A stretch of DNA of 64,000 bases from Streptomyces roseicoloratus (GTDB lineage: Bacteria > Actinomycetota > Actinomycetes > Streptomycetales > Streptomycetaceae), in NCBI RefSeq assembly GCF_004117935.1, contig NZ_SDOY01000175.1:100477-164476 (forward strand), read 5' to 3'. Under the pieces are notes generated by a model. That model was not told the DNA's origin and searched no databases. It was given only the letters and a program-made list of their open reading frames with translations. This document shows positions 26,974 through 35,457 of this stretch, piece after piece. Within the stretch, counting starts at the first letter, position 1. Each line of letters opens with the position of its first letter. The translations under genes were made by a program, and so were the position numbers.

Positions 26974-28260
26974 TCAGCTCGCCGTCGCCAGCTGCAGGTG
27001 CGCGTGCGCGCCGGTGCCCGCGCAGAACCGACGGAAGAGGTTCAGGACGGTGAAGCGGACGCCGTCGCGGGCCGGGACGCTGCGTATCAGTCCGTTCGCG
27101 AGCAGTTCGTGCATCGCGGCGAGGCATTCGTGCGGCGGCCGGCCGCTCAGCTCGACGGCGTCCTCGCCCGACCAGTCCCCCGGTTCGGCGGCGAGGCGCT
27201 CCAGCAGGTCGCGCTGGCCCCGTGTCAGCCGGTCGAGCGCGGCTCCGAGTGCCGCGCCGACGTCCGCCCTGCCGCCGTACCCGGCGGGCGGGGGCGCGAG
27301 GTGGAAGGGGCCGTCCGCGAGGCGGGCGACGAGCTGGCGCGGCGAGAGCACCGTCGACCAGCCGGCCATGAGTTCCAAGGCGCCGGGAAGTCCGTCGAGT
27401 TGGCGGCAGAGAGCGGCGACGGCCGGGGCCTCGTCGGGCTCCAGGCGGTAGCCGGGGCGCAGCCGGCGCAGGTGGGCGAGGAGCAGTCGGACGGCGCCCA
27501 CCTCGGCGAGGGCCACGGGGTCGTGGTCGAGCTCCGGCCCGGGGGTCGGCAGCGGGGCGAGCGGGATGACCTGGCCGCCGGGCAGCGGTTGCGCGACCCG
27601 GGCGGTGATGAGGACCCGGAGGCCGGGGCAGCGCAGGAACAGTTCGTCGAGGAGGACCGCGTCGACCCCGGTGTCGGCGCCGTCCAGGACGAGCAGGGTG
27701 GGCCGCTCCCCCATCACTCCGGGGTGGTCCGCGAGGGCGCGGGCGAGATCCGTACGGCGGACGAGTCCGGCGACGGGGAGCCGGTCGCAGTCGATCCAGC
27801 GCACGGACCACCGGGACGCGAGGTGGAGGCGTCTCGCGACCTCCAGGACCAGCCGGGTCTTGCCGACCCCGCCCAGGCCGGCCACGGTCACGAGCCGGTC
27901 GCCGTGGACGGCGAGGGCGTCGGCGAGCACCTCGACCTCCAGCTCCCGGCCGACGATCGCGCCGCGGGCGACCGGGGGTGCGGTCGGCTCGTCGCGCGGC
28001 TCCTCCGCGGGCGTGTGGCGTCGCGCCGCCACCTCGAAGGCGGACCTGTGGGGGCCTTCGAGGCGCAGCGCGTCGGCGAGGAGGCGGACCGTCTCCTGCC
28101 GGGGGCGCTGCACCCGTCCGCTCTCCATGTCCCGGATCGCCCGGACGCTCAGGGTCGCGAGATCGGCGAGCACCTGCTGGGTCAGGCCGATTCGCTCGCG
28201 CCAGATCCTGAGCAGCTCTCCGAAGCCCGCCGTCGACTGCGGCGACCGCACACCGTCCAT
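26974..28260 (-). CDS. XRE HTH / NB-ARC (STAND) transcriptional regulator
   Basis: Regulator of 428 residues: an XRE-type helix-turn-helix at about 10-75 (IGLTQQVLADLATLSVRAIRDMESG), then an NB-ARC ATPase from about 105 with Walker A GLGGVGKTR and Walker B TLLVLDGAD, and a helical C-terminal arm. There is no TPR or LuxR tail, so it is short for the class. It lies just ahead of the mutase operon in the same orientation and is the only regulator in the cluster side of the window, so a pathway role is plausible. Whether it binds the CTGCCG repeats is untested. ATG 28260 follows GGACGAGG. A palindrome at 28281-28290 precedes it. Confidence 0.88.
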   Translation of the reverse strand: MDGVRSPQSTAGFGELLRIWRERIGLTQQVLADLATLSVRAIRDMESGRVQRPRQETVRLLADALRLEGPHRSAFEVAARRHTPAEEPRDEPTAPPVARGAIVGRELEVEVLADALAVHGDRLVTVAGLGGVGKTRLVLEVARRLHLASRWSVRWIDCDRLPVAGLVRRTDLARALADHPGVMGERPTLLVLDGADTGVDAVLLDELFLRCPGLRVLITARVAQPLPGGQVIPLAPLPTPGPELDHDPVALAEVGAVRLLLAHLRRLRPGYRLEPDEAPAVAALCRQLDGLPGALELMAGWSTVLSPRQLVARLADGPFHLAPPPAGYGGRADVGAALGAALDRLTRGQRDLLERLAAEPGDWSGEDAVELSGRPPHECLAAMHELLANGLIRSVPARDGVRFTVLNLFRRFCAGTGAHAHLQLATAS

Positions 28261-28280
28261 GCCTCGTCCACCTTCCGTGG

Positions 28281-28290
28281 GTTGGCCAAC
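28281..28290. promoter_or_regulatory. Palindrome upstream of XRE/NB-ARC gene
   Basis: GTTGGCCAAC is a perfect 10-bp palindrome 21 bases upstream of the regulator start, placed where a repressor or autoregulator could sit. The rest of the 188-bp gap (28261-28448) shows no CTGCCG repeat and no clear terminator. Confidence 0.35.
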
Positions 28291-28448
28291 AACCGGGGAC
28301 GGGGGCCGGGGTGCCGGTACGGCCCGCCGGAGGCGGCGGCGACCGGTGGTGACCGTCGGGCCGCTTTCCCCCTGACGCCGATGGAACACGTCAGGGCTCT
28401 ACGGCCGATCAACACCCGATCACCGCACGTTCACGAATCCTCCACGCA

Positions 28449-29981
28449 CTAGAGCCCCGGGCCGTCGTACGCGCCTCGGTGCGGCTTCGCCGTCGGGGAC
28501 ACCGGGTTCGCCCAGTAGTCGCGGCCGCCGTTGCCGCTGATCACGGAGCCGTTGTCCAGGGCCGGGGAGGTGGCGCGCAGCTTGTAGCCGTCGACCGAGT
28601 GGATGGTGTCGCCGCCGGTGCCGGGGTTCACGAACCGCGGGTCGCCGGCGATGCCGTTGGCCGTCGGGCGGGGTACGCCCTGGAAGACGTTCCAGAGCCA
28701 CCGGATTCCGGCTCCGGTGGGCAGCCTGGAGTCGGTGGTGCCCACCCAGATGTTGTTCTCGACGACGCTCTCGTCGGGAAGCGTGATGTCGAGTCTCCGG
28801 TCGGTGCAGTAGAAGACGTTGTTGTACAGGTGAAGGGCCGACCGGCCGGCGCTGACGCTGCTCATCCGGCAGTCGTTCTCGGAGATGTTGTAGCGGATGA
28901 TCTGCTTGGCCCCGCCGATGGTTCCGCAGCCGTCGCAGTCGAGGAAGAAGCCGCCGATGTTGTCGCGGCTGAAGTTGTACTGGATCGTGCAGGTGCCGGT
29001 GTTGCCCCAGTCGCAGTCGAAGGCCTGGCTGTCGGCCGTCGACATCCGCGTGATGCCGTACACGGCGTTCTTCTGGATGACCGGATCACGGTCGCCGAGC
29101 ACCCAGATGCCGGCGAAGTTGCCGCCGGAGAACGGGTACACGCCGTTTCCGACGCCGGAGGCGTTGTTGTACTGGATCATCGGCGCGTCGGCGTAGCTGG
29201 CGATGATGCCGTCCCCGCCGACGTCCTTGACGACGTTGTGCTCGATGAGCACTCCGCTGCCCTTGACCGCCATGGCGCCGACACGGATCTTGAGGCCGCC
29301 GCCGCCCGTGTTGCTGATCGTGTTGTGATGGACGTGGACGTCGTGGAGCGTCGAGCCGGTGCCGGTCGCGCCGGTGACGATGCCGGCGGACTGTACGAAG
29401 TCCTCGGTGGTGGGGCTGTTCTTGTTCGTCTGTCCGGCCACCCGGTCGACGACGAGGTACCCGATGTCGAACCCGCGGTGCGCGGTGCCGTCGGTGGCGG
29501 AGATCCGCAGTCCGGTGCGGCGGGCGAGGGAGGCGGCCGGGTTGGTCAGCTTGAGGTTGGCGATCCGCCAGTGGTCCTGGTTGGTCAGGGAGACGGCGTC
29601 GGGGGCGCCGTTGCCGTCGATGACGGGCAGCGCGCCGGTCCCGTACGAGGTGAGCGTGATGGGCGCTCCGGCGGTTCCGCTGCCGCGCGGGGCGAGCGCG
29701 CCGGTGCAGGTGGTGCCGGTCGCGAAGGCGAGCGTGTCGCCCGGGGCGTACGTCCTGCCGTTGGCCTGGCCGATGCTGTTGAACGGCGCCGCCTGGCTGC
29801 CGTCGCCGGCGGCCGGGCGGGAGCAGTCCACGTAGGTGGTGTTCCCCGCTGCCGGGGCGGGGACGTCGGCACGGGCAGCGGTGCCGGTGGTGGCGAGAGC
29901 GACGGCGGCGGTGAGCGAGAGGGCTACGGCGAGGGGCCCGCGGCCCGTCGTCCGGCGGCCTGCGGGGGGACCGATGGTCAT
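28449..29981 (-). CDS. Secreted right-handed beta-helix protein
   Basis: Exported protein of 510 residues with a typical signal peptide: charged start, hydrophobic LAVALSLTAAVALATTGTA and an ARA-D type cleavage region near residue 38. The mature part begins with YVDCSRPAAGDGSQAAPFNSIGQA, common in pectate-lyase-fold proteins. It then runs through many N/G/V/I-rich coils such as GVLIEHNVVKDVGGDGI and IIRYNISENDCR, the pattern of parallel beta-helix repeats. Family members are polysaccharide lyases or glycan-binding proteins; no catalytic residues can be assigned. ATG 29981 follows AGAAGGG. It shows no link to either biosynthetic cluster. An inverted repeat at 30061-30077 may control it. Confidence 0.9.
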   Translation of the reverse strand: MTIGPPAGRRTTGRGPLAVALSLTAAVALATTGTAARADVPAPAAGNTTYVDCSRPAAGDGSQAAPFNSIGQANGRTYAPGDTLAFATGTTCTGALAPRGSGTAGAPITLTSYGTGALPVIDGNGAPDAVSLTNQDHWRIANLKLTNPAASLARRTGLRISATDGTAHRGFDIGYLVVDRVAGQTNKNSPTTEDFVQSAGIVTGATGTGSTLHDVHVHHNTISNTGGGGLKIRVGAMAVKGSGVLIEHNVVKDVGGDGIIASYADAPMIQYNNASGVGNGVYPFSGGNFAGIWVLGDRDPVIQKNAVYGITRMSTADSQAFDCDWGNTGTCTIQYNFSRDNIGGFFLDCDGCGTIGGAKQIIRYNISENDCRMSSVSAGRSALHLYNNVFYCTDRRLDITLPDESVVENNIWVGTTDSRLPTGAGIRWLWNVFQGVPRPTANGIAGDPRFVNPGTGGDTIHSVDGYKLRATSPALDNGSVISGNGGRDYWANPVSPTAKPHRGAYDGPGL

Positions 29982-30060
29982 GACGCAACACCCTTCTGGC
30001 GGTCTGGTGTCGCCAGAAGCTAGGGGTGGCCGATGATCGAGTCAATGCACCTTTGTCGAA

Positions 30061-30077
30061 TGATCGAATTTCGATCA
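30061..30077. promoter_or_regulatory. Inverted repeat in divergent promoter region
   Basis: TGATCGAA-t-TTCGATCA is a perfect 8-bp inverted repeat, 80 bases upstream of the beta-helix gene and in an AT-richer island. The 306-bp divergent gap (29982-30287) also has partial copies (GATGATCGAG near 30033, GAATGATCGA just left of it). It looks like an operator for the beta-helix gene, whose regulator is not obvious nearby. Confidence 0.5.
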
Positions 30078-30287
30078 GACATTGCGCGATCGGCTCTGCC
30101 GTGGGCTGTCACCCGGCACGGTCGCTTCGGGACGGCTTTTCGCTCCAACGGCCCAGCGGGGACGTTTCCGGATGGCGCAGCCTCGGCGGCTGCCTCCTAG
30201 TGGTGTTCAGAACGCGCTTGCCTGCGCGTACTGATCCAGCCACGGTGGACGCCTCTCCCGGTGTCCGCGATCGGAGCACCACCTGTC

Positions 30288-31502
30288 ATGACCCCCGAAC
30301 CCATCGACATCAAGACCGCAGAAGCAGCAGACGACACGGGGGCTCGGGGTACGTCTCGGGAACCCGGCATCGCGGACCCCGACATCGTGGACCCCGGCAT
30401 CGTGGACCCTGACACCGTGGAGCAGCCCGACCCCGTGGATCCCGGCTCCGTGGGGTCCGTTCTCATGGAGCGCGGCGCGCCCGGACCCGAGGACGCCGCC
30501 GCCGACCACGACGCGGCCCCGGACGGGAACCAGGACGAGGACCCGGACGAGGACGGTGACGAGGCGATCCGCACCCTGTTGTGGACCGCCGCGACCGAGC
30601 GGCCCGTACCGGAGGTCGCCGCGCTCGTCGCCCGGCTCAACGAGTCCGGCGAGCTGTCCCGGCCGGCCGACCTGGCACTGCGCGCCGCCGCCGTGTCCCG
30701 TCCGCTCGACGAGGTCCGGGAGCTGGTCTTCGTGCTCAACGAGGCGGGGTACGACCTCCGCCAGGCCGAGACCACCCTGCGCGCCGCGGCCGTGGGCAGG
30801 CCCATCGAGGACGTCGTCGCGCTCGTCGGCATCATCGGCGCCGACGCAGGCGGCTGGCGCGCCGTCGGCGCCGCCGAGGACCCGGCACGGCCGGCCCTGG
30901 CGGGCGCCCGGTCCACCGCCGCCTCCTCGTCCATAGCCCCGAACCCGTCCTTGACCCCGTCCTTGACCCCGTCCGCGTCCCCCTCCGCGTCCCCCTCGGC
31001 GTCGCGCGCCGGGCGCGCGCCGAAGGCCTCGCGCGGGCCGAGGACGTCGGCGAGGTCGCCCCTCGACCAGGCGCTCGCGACCGGGCCGGGCAGTCACACG
31101 TCCACTCCCGCACTGCGCTCGACCCTGCGCTGGCCCGCGGCGCTCGCGCTGCTCGCGTGCGGTCTGATCCATCTCCCGACCGACGTGGCGGGCCTGCGCT
31201 CCGGCGCCAACGCCTCGCTCCTGTCGGCCGTGGTCACCCTGTTCTGCCTGGTGTGCGGTGCCTGGCTGGTGCTGCGGGACAGCGCGACCGTGTGGGCCGC
31301 CACGGCGGCGGGCACGATCGGGCTCCTCGCGGTCCACGTCCTGGCCTCCGCCCGCGCGGTCGACGTGCTGCAGGACAGCCTCGGTGCGCGGTTCGCCTGG
31401 GCGCAGGCCCTCGCGGTCCTGGGCTGCGCGGCGGTGGTCGCCCTGGCGGCCGTGACGCTGTTCCGTCACACGAGGGCGACCGGCGCCGCCGACGGGACCT
31501 GA
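30288..31502 (+). CDS. Acidic membrane protein, unknown function
   Basis: Protein of 404 residues that I do not recognise as a named family. The first 95 residues are acidic and repetitive (DPDIVDP, DPGIVDP, DPDTVEQ). Next come tandem helical units around RTLLWTAATERPVPEV, LRAAAVSRPLDEV and LRAAAVGRPIEDV, each with a following hydrophobic helix. After that are a Ser/Pro linker (PSLTPSLTPSASPSASPSAS) and a C-terminal domain with about four membrane helices from residue 285. ATG 30288 is chosen with GGAG 12 bases upstream; a GTG at 30261 is possible. It faces away from the beta-helix gene and is followed by the phosphatase gene. Confidence 0.75.
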   Translation: MTPEPIDIKTAEAADDTGARGTSREPGIADPDIVDPGIVDPDTVEQPDPVDPGSVGSVLMERGAPGPEDAAADHDAAPDGNQDEDPDEDGDEAIRTLLWTAATERPVPEVAALVARLNESGELSRPADLALRAAAVSRPLDEVRELVFVLNEAGYDLRQAETTLRAAAVGRPIEDVVALVGIIGADAGGWRAVGAAEDPARPALAGARSTAASSSIAPNPSLTPSLTPSASPSASPSASRAGRAPKASRGPRTSARSPLDQALATGPGSHTSTPALRSTLRWPAALALLACGLIHLPTDVAGLRSGANASLLSAVVTLFCLVCGAWLVLRDSATVWAATAAGTIGLLAVHVLASARAVDVLQDSLGARFAWAQALAVLGCAAVVALAAVTLFRHTRATGAADGT

Positions 31503-31652
31503 CGGCTCCGCACGGCAGGCGGGCACCACTCGGCGATCAGGCCAGGACGAGGCCGGCGGCGGATTCGTTTCCGTGTGACCGGTGCGCAGGGACCTGTTCC
31601 GGTGCATGCTGTGCATCAGGTGGTGTCGAGTTCCTGTCTGGAGGCCGAACGA

Positions 31653-33455
31653 GTGCACGACGGCAAGGGGCGACGGCGCCTGACCAGGCGCGCCTCGTCC
31701 ACCCGAAGCGACGCGGCACGCCGTCTGGCCGGGGCGCGGGGGCGCCTCGGCAGGGGCCTGGGCGGAGAGGTCCCCCTCGACAGGCTCACGACGCGTGATC
31801 GGCTCGCCTGGCTGAATACCGCCGCTTCGCACATCGGCACGACCCTGGACCTGGAGCGCACCGCGGAGGAGCTCACCCGGTTCACCGTGCCCGATTTCGC
31901 CGACGGCGCCGCCGTGGACATCCTGGAGAGCGTCCTGCGGGGCGACGAGGGCGAGCGGTGGACCGGTACGGGCATGCCGCCGATGCGGGCCACGGCGCTC
32001 ACCGCCGTCGAGTCGCTGTCCTCGCTCGAACCGACCCCGGTGGGCGAGACCTTCGTCCGTGACGAGACGCATCACGAGACGTTGCTGCACCGCTACTGTC
32101 TGCGGCAGGGCCGCCCCGTCCTCGTGAGCCGCATCCGTGACGAGGACTTCGACCGGGTCGCGCCGACCGAGAGCGCCGCGGCGAAGATGCGGGCCGCCGG
32201 GGTCCACAGCTACCTGGCGGTGCCGCTCATCGCCCGCGGGCTGCTCCTCGGTTCCGCGGACTTCGTCCGTGGTCCCGGTTCGCCGCCGTTCACCCGTACG
32301 GACCTGGCACTGGCGGAGCAACTCGCCTCCCAGGCGGCGGTGTTCCTTGACAACGCGCGGCTGTACGGGCGGGAGCGCGAGCGGGTCGTCTCGTTGCAGC
32401 GGACCCTGCTGCCGCGCGCGACGCCGGTCACGCGGGGGCTGCGCGTGCACGCCGAGTACGCGCCGACCGCGACGCCCCACGGCGCGGGCGGCGACTGGTA
32501 CGACGTCATGGCCCTGCCCGGCGGGCGGACGGCCCTCATGGTGGGGGACGTGATGGGCCACGGACTGCCGGCGGCCGCCACCATGGGTCGCCTCCGGGCG
32601 GTCGCCCGTACCCTGATGACCCTGGACATGGCTCCGGAACGCGTCCTGGCCCGGCTCGACCTCGCGACCCGTGACCTGGAGGACGAGCAGGTCGCCACGT
32701 TCCTGTGCGCGGTCTTCGACCCGGCGGACTCCAGCTGCACGCTGGCCCTCGCGGGCCATCTGCCCCCGTTGCTCCTGGACGGGGAGGGCTCCGCGCGGTT
32801 CGTCGACGTGCCGATCGGCGCGCCGCTCGGGGCCGGCGTCATCCCGTACGACGCGGTGCGGCTCACGGTCCCGGAGGGCGGCGGTCTTGTCCTGTACACG
32901 GACGGGCTCGTCAAGTCCCGGCAGGCGGACCTGAGCGAGCAGCTGGAGCTGCTGCGTTCCGCGGCGCGGGGTCTGAGTCCGGAGGACCTGGAGGGCGGCG
33001 GGCTGGTGAAGCGCGCGCCGGCCGGGGCCGACCGTTTCGACGAGGCCGTGGTGCTCAGCGCGAGGAGCACGCCGGAGAGCCTGGAGGACCTTCGCGTCTG
33101 GCAGCTGCCGCAGGACGGGCGGGCCGCTTCGGCGGCGCGGCACCTGGTCAAGGAGCAGCTGGCCGCGTGGCGGCTCGGGGAGCTGGCGGACGTGTGCGAG
33201 CTCGTCGTGTCGGAGCTCGTGGGCAACGCGCTCCGCTACGGCAACGGTCCGGGCGCGCTCCGCCTGCTGCGGGGCGATCGGCTCGTCGTGGAGGTCTCGG
33301 ACACGGGTCCCGACCTGCCCCAGATCCAGCACGCGGACGTCAGCGACGAGGGCGGGCGGGGGCTCCAGCTCGTCAACATGCTGTGCCGGCGCTGGGGCTC
33401 CTGCCGTACCGCGACCGGCAAGGTCGTCTGGGCGGAACAGAACATACCTGTCTGA
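31653..33455 (+). CDS. GAF / PP2C (SpoIIE-type) phosphatase with anti-sigma kinase domain
   Basis: Regulatory protein of 600 residues in three parts. The GAF-like sensor is at about 60-240 (LNTAASHIGTTLDLERTAEEL to AEQLASQAAVFLDNARLYGRE). The PP2C SpoIIE phosphatase is at about 255-460, with GGDWYDVMALPGGRTALMVGDVMGHG and the late DEAVVL. The C-terminal HATPase_c kinase domain has ELVVSELVGNALRYG and DEGGRGLQLVN. Such proteins control partner-switching of alternative sigma factors in Streptomyces. GTG 31653 was chosen because TGGAGG stands eight bases upstream; a start at 31575 would add an unlikely 26 residues. Confidence 0.9.
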   Translation: MHDGKGRRRLTRRASSTRSDAARRLAGARGRLGRGLGGEVPLDRLTTRDRLAWLNTAASHIGTTLDLERTAEELTRFTVPDFADGAAVDILESVLRGDEGERWTGTGMPPMRATALTAVESLSSLEPTPVGETFVRDETHHETLLHRYCLRQGRPVLVSRIRDEDFDRVAPTESAAAKMRAAGVHSYLAVPLIARGLLLGSADFVRGPGSPPFTRTDLALAEQLASQAAVFLDNARLYGRERERVVSLQRTLLPRATPVTRGLRVHAEYAPTATPHGAGGDWYDVMALPGGRTALMVGDVMGHGLPAAATMGRLRAVARTLMTLDMAPERVLARLDLATRDLEDEQVATFLCAVFDPADSSCTLALAGHLPPLLLDGEGSARFVDVPIGAPLGAGVIPYDAVRLTVPEGGGLVLYTDGLVKSRQADLSEQLELLRSAARGLSPEDLEGGGLVKRAPAGADRFDEAVVLSARSTPESLEDLRVWQLPQDGRAASAARHLVKEQLAAWRLGELADVCELVVSELVGNALRYGNGPGALRLLRGDRLVVEVSDTGPDLPQIQHADVSDEGGRGLQLVNMLCRRWGSCRTATGKVVWAEQNIPV

Positions 33456-33517
33456 GGAACCCGGAAGGCGGGCCGGCCGGGACACGCGGGCCGCGGGCCC
33501 CGGCCGGAGAATTCTCG

Positions 33518-33562
33518 CTTCCCTTCCCTCCTCTTCCCTTCCCTCCTCTTCCCTTCCCTTCC
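33518..33562. repeat. 45-bp polypyrimidine tract, three 15-bp units
   Basis: An unbroken C/T run on the plus strand built from CTTCCCTTCCCTCCT repeated twice plus a variant third copy. It follows the phosphatase gene and lies before the lectin fragment. Such a homopurine/homopyrimidine tract could form a triplex or act in termination; no gene is in the 136-bp gap. Confidence 0.8.
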
Positions 33563-33591
33563 GGACGGACGCCCTGGGGGCGACGCCGTCG

Positions 33592-33855
33592 TCAGGACGG
33601 CTGGCGGGTCCACTTCCGGTCGGCGCCGCCGGTGCAGGTCCAGATCTGGGCGCGGGTGCCGTCGGCCGGCGAGTTGCCCGTGACGTCCGGGCACGTGCCG
33701 GCGGCCGTGTTCACGACGTCGTGCGTGGTGGGGTCGTACGACCAGCGTTGTCCGCCGGTGCCGTTGCAGGCGTAGAGCTGCACCTTGGTGCCGCCGGCGG
33801 CGTCGAGGCACGTGCCGAGGGCCCGGACGCTGCCGTCGGCGGTGAGCGTCCAGCA
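33592..33855 (-). pseudogene. Ricin-B lectin (CBM13) fragment
   Basis: The last 87 codons of a ricin-type beta-trefoil are readable: CWTLTADGSVRALGTCLD, QRWSY, GTCPDVTGNSPADGT and AQIWTC, ending at a normal TGA. Such domains end many secreted actinomycete glycosidases. Here nothing upstream in the frame encodes a catalytic domain or signal peptide; the frame runs antisense into the SCO6745-like gene. It is therefore a remnant left by deletion, and the neighbouring gene junction probably marks the break. Confidence 0.75.
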
Positions 33856-33960
33856 TGGGGCCGCCGAGCCTGCCGTGCGGGACGCCAGGTCCCTCGCCCT
33901 GCGCACCGGACCCCGCGACCCGGGCGCCACGCGGCCGGTCGGCCACGTAGCGTGGGGGCC

Positions 33961-34824
33961 ATGACGGCCATATCCCCGCGCGAAGCACGGCGTTGCTACA
34001 ACGCTCACCATCCCGTCCACGCGGCGTACTACTTCGCTCCCGAGCACGACGACGCCTTCGCCGGACTCGGCCTGGAACCGGGCCCCATGGCCTACCTGGC
34101 CGGCCGCGCCGCGCCGTTCGGCGCGGTCGGCGCCGGCGTGGTCACGGCGGCCTTCCACAACTTCCACCCGGACCTCGTCGCGCGGCACCTCCCCCGCGCC
34201 TGGGACGTCACGTCGCCCGCCGCCGTGCTGGAGACCCGGCTGCGGATCACGGACGCGTATCTCACCCGGCTCCTGGGACGCGAGGCGCTGGCCTCCCGCG
34301 AGATGGCGGAGGCCGCCGAGCTGGCGCTCCGGGCGGCCGGCGGGTGCGGCCGGCCCGGCCGGCCCCTGTACTCGGCCAACGCCGACCTGCCGGTGCCCGA
34401 GGCGCCGCACCTGGCCCTGTGGCACGCCGCGACGCTGCTGCGCGAGCACCGCGGGGACGGTCACGTCGTGGCGCTCACCGCGGCCGGTCTCGACGGGATC
34501 GAGGCCCTGGTGTCCCACACCGCCACCGGCACGAACTGGCGCCCCGCGTACCTGCAGTCGGCGCGTGGCTGGTCGCCGGACGAGTGGGCGGCGGCCCGGC
34601 AGCGGCTGGTGGAACGCGGGATCCTCGACGCCGAGGGTGAACTCACCGGCCAGGGCGCGGAGCTGCGCCGTGCCGTCGAGGCCGAGACCGACCGCCTGGA
34701 CCTGGCACCGTACGAGCGTCTGGGCGCGGAGGGCACCCGCCGGCTGACGGAACTGGCCGGCGCCTTCTCCAAGGCCGTCCTCGCGGGCGGCGGTCTGCCG
34801 CTCAGGGACATCGGCAAGCGCTGA
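33961..34824 (+). CDS. SCO6745/SalK-like helix-turn-helix protein
   Basis: Protein of 287 residues similar to the SCO6745 family of actinomycete proteins, related to SalK. It has RCYNAHHPVHAAYYFAPE at the start, SANADLPVPEAPHLALWHAATLLREHRGDGH in the middle and a winged-helix-like C-terminal part (RGWSPDEWAAARQRLVERGIL, LTGQGAELR). The biochemical role is unknown; members are often listed as putative transcription factors. ATG 33961 follows GGGGGCC. It stands alone, converging on the second cluster with a shared terminator. Confidence 0.8.
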   Translation: MTAISPREARRCYNAHHPVHAAYYFAPEHDDAFAGLGLEPGPMAYLAGRAAPFGAVGAGVVTAAFHNFHPDLVARHLPRAWDVTSPAAVLETRLRITDAYLTRLLGREALASREMAEAAELALRAAGGCGRPGRPLYSANADLPVPEAPHLALWHAATLLREHRGDGHVVALTAAGLDGIEALVSHTATGTNWRPAYLQSARGWSPDEWAAARQRLVERGILDAEGELTGQGAELRRAVEAETDRLDLAPYERLGAEGTRRLTELAGAFSKAVLAGGGLPLRDIGKR

Positions 34825-34832
34825 GGCAGCGC

Positions 34833-34879
34833 CGCGGCCCCCGAACGCACCGGGACGTCCGGTGCGTTCGGGGGCCGCG
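34833..34879. terminator. Bidirectional terminator, 21-bp stem
   Basis: A perfect 21-bp inverted repeat: CGCGGCCCCCGAACGCACCGG at 34833-34853 in one arm and its complement at 34859-34879, with a 5-base loop. It sits between the convergent SCO6745-like gene and the last gene of cluster 2 and can stop transcription from both sides. It marks the right-hand end of the second cluster. Confidence 0.85.
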
Positions 34880-34911
34880 AGTCGGCCTCGAGGGGCTTCG
34901 GGAGCCCGGAC

Positions 34912-35457
34912 TCACTCCTCCCGCGCGCCCTGCTCCTTCGCCGCCCGGGCCATCGCCGCGAGCACGTCCTTCAGGGCGGCCAGGGTCGCCTCGTCGTGGA
35001 CCCGGCCGTCCGTGATCTTCGCGCCCGCGAGCGGGATGGGGAGCGATTCCGGGAGCACCTTCGCGCCCATCACCTCCAGGGTCTCCTTGACCCAGGCCTG
35101 GGCCCTGTCACCGCCGGTCATCGACGGCGACGCGGTGACGACGGCGACGGGCTTGTCCACCAGTTCTCCGCCGCCGACCACCCACTCCAGGCCGTTCTTC
35201 AGGACGCCCGACGTGCCGTGCGCGTACTCCGGGCTGGAGACGAGCACCGCGTCGGCGGACGCGAGCAGTTCGCGGAAGGCCATGACCTCGGGCGGCGGGC
35301 ACACGCTCTCCACGTCCTGGTTGAAGAACGGCAGCTGCCCCAGGCCCTCGTAGACCGTCACGGAGACCGGCGGCAGGCACAGGTCGGCGACCGTGCGCAC
35401 CACCGCGGTGTTGAGCGACCCGGCCCGCAGGCTCCCGGATAAGGCGACGAATTTCAT
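34912..35457 (-). CDS. NADPH-dependent FMN reductase (1)
   Basis: Flavodoxin-like reductase of 181 residues: ALSGSLRAGSLNTAVVR phosphate loop, LPFFNQDVE, and SSPEYAHGTSGVLKNGLEW, the NADPH-dependent FMN reductase signature. Such enzymes release FMNH2 for flavin-dependent monooxygenases. The cluster's NRPS contains an in-line luciferase-like monooxygenase domain that needs reduced FMN, so this is a likely partner. The ATG overlaps the phosphopantetheinyl transferase stop (ATGA), with AGGAAAGGA upstream. Codon 6 is a rare TTA (35442-35440). Last gene of the operon. Confidence 0.9.
   Translation of the reverse strand: MKFVALSGSLRAGSLNTAVVRTVADLCLPPVSVTVYEGLGQLPFFNQDVESVCPPPEVMAFRELLASADAVLVSSPEYAHGTSGVLKNGLEWVVGGGELVDKPVAVVTASPSMTGGDRAQAWVKETLEVMGAKVLPESLPIPLAGAKITDGRVHDEATLAALKDVLAAMARAAKEQGAREE

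Noticed and set aside
30026..30412. Plus-strand 128-codon frame in the divergent spacer
   Set aside because: Low-quality composition, ends inside the acidic membrane protein gene in another frame.
33721..34824. Longer start for the SCO6745-like protein
   Set aside because: The extra 80 residues are Arg/Gly-rich, overlap the lectin remnant on the other strand and have no family match.
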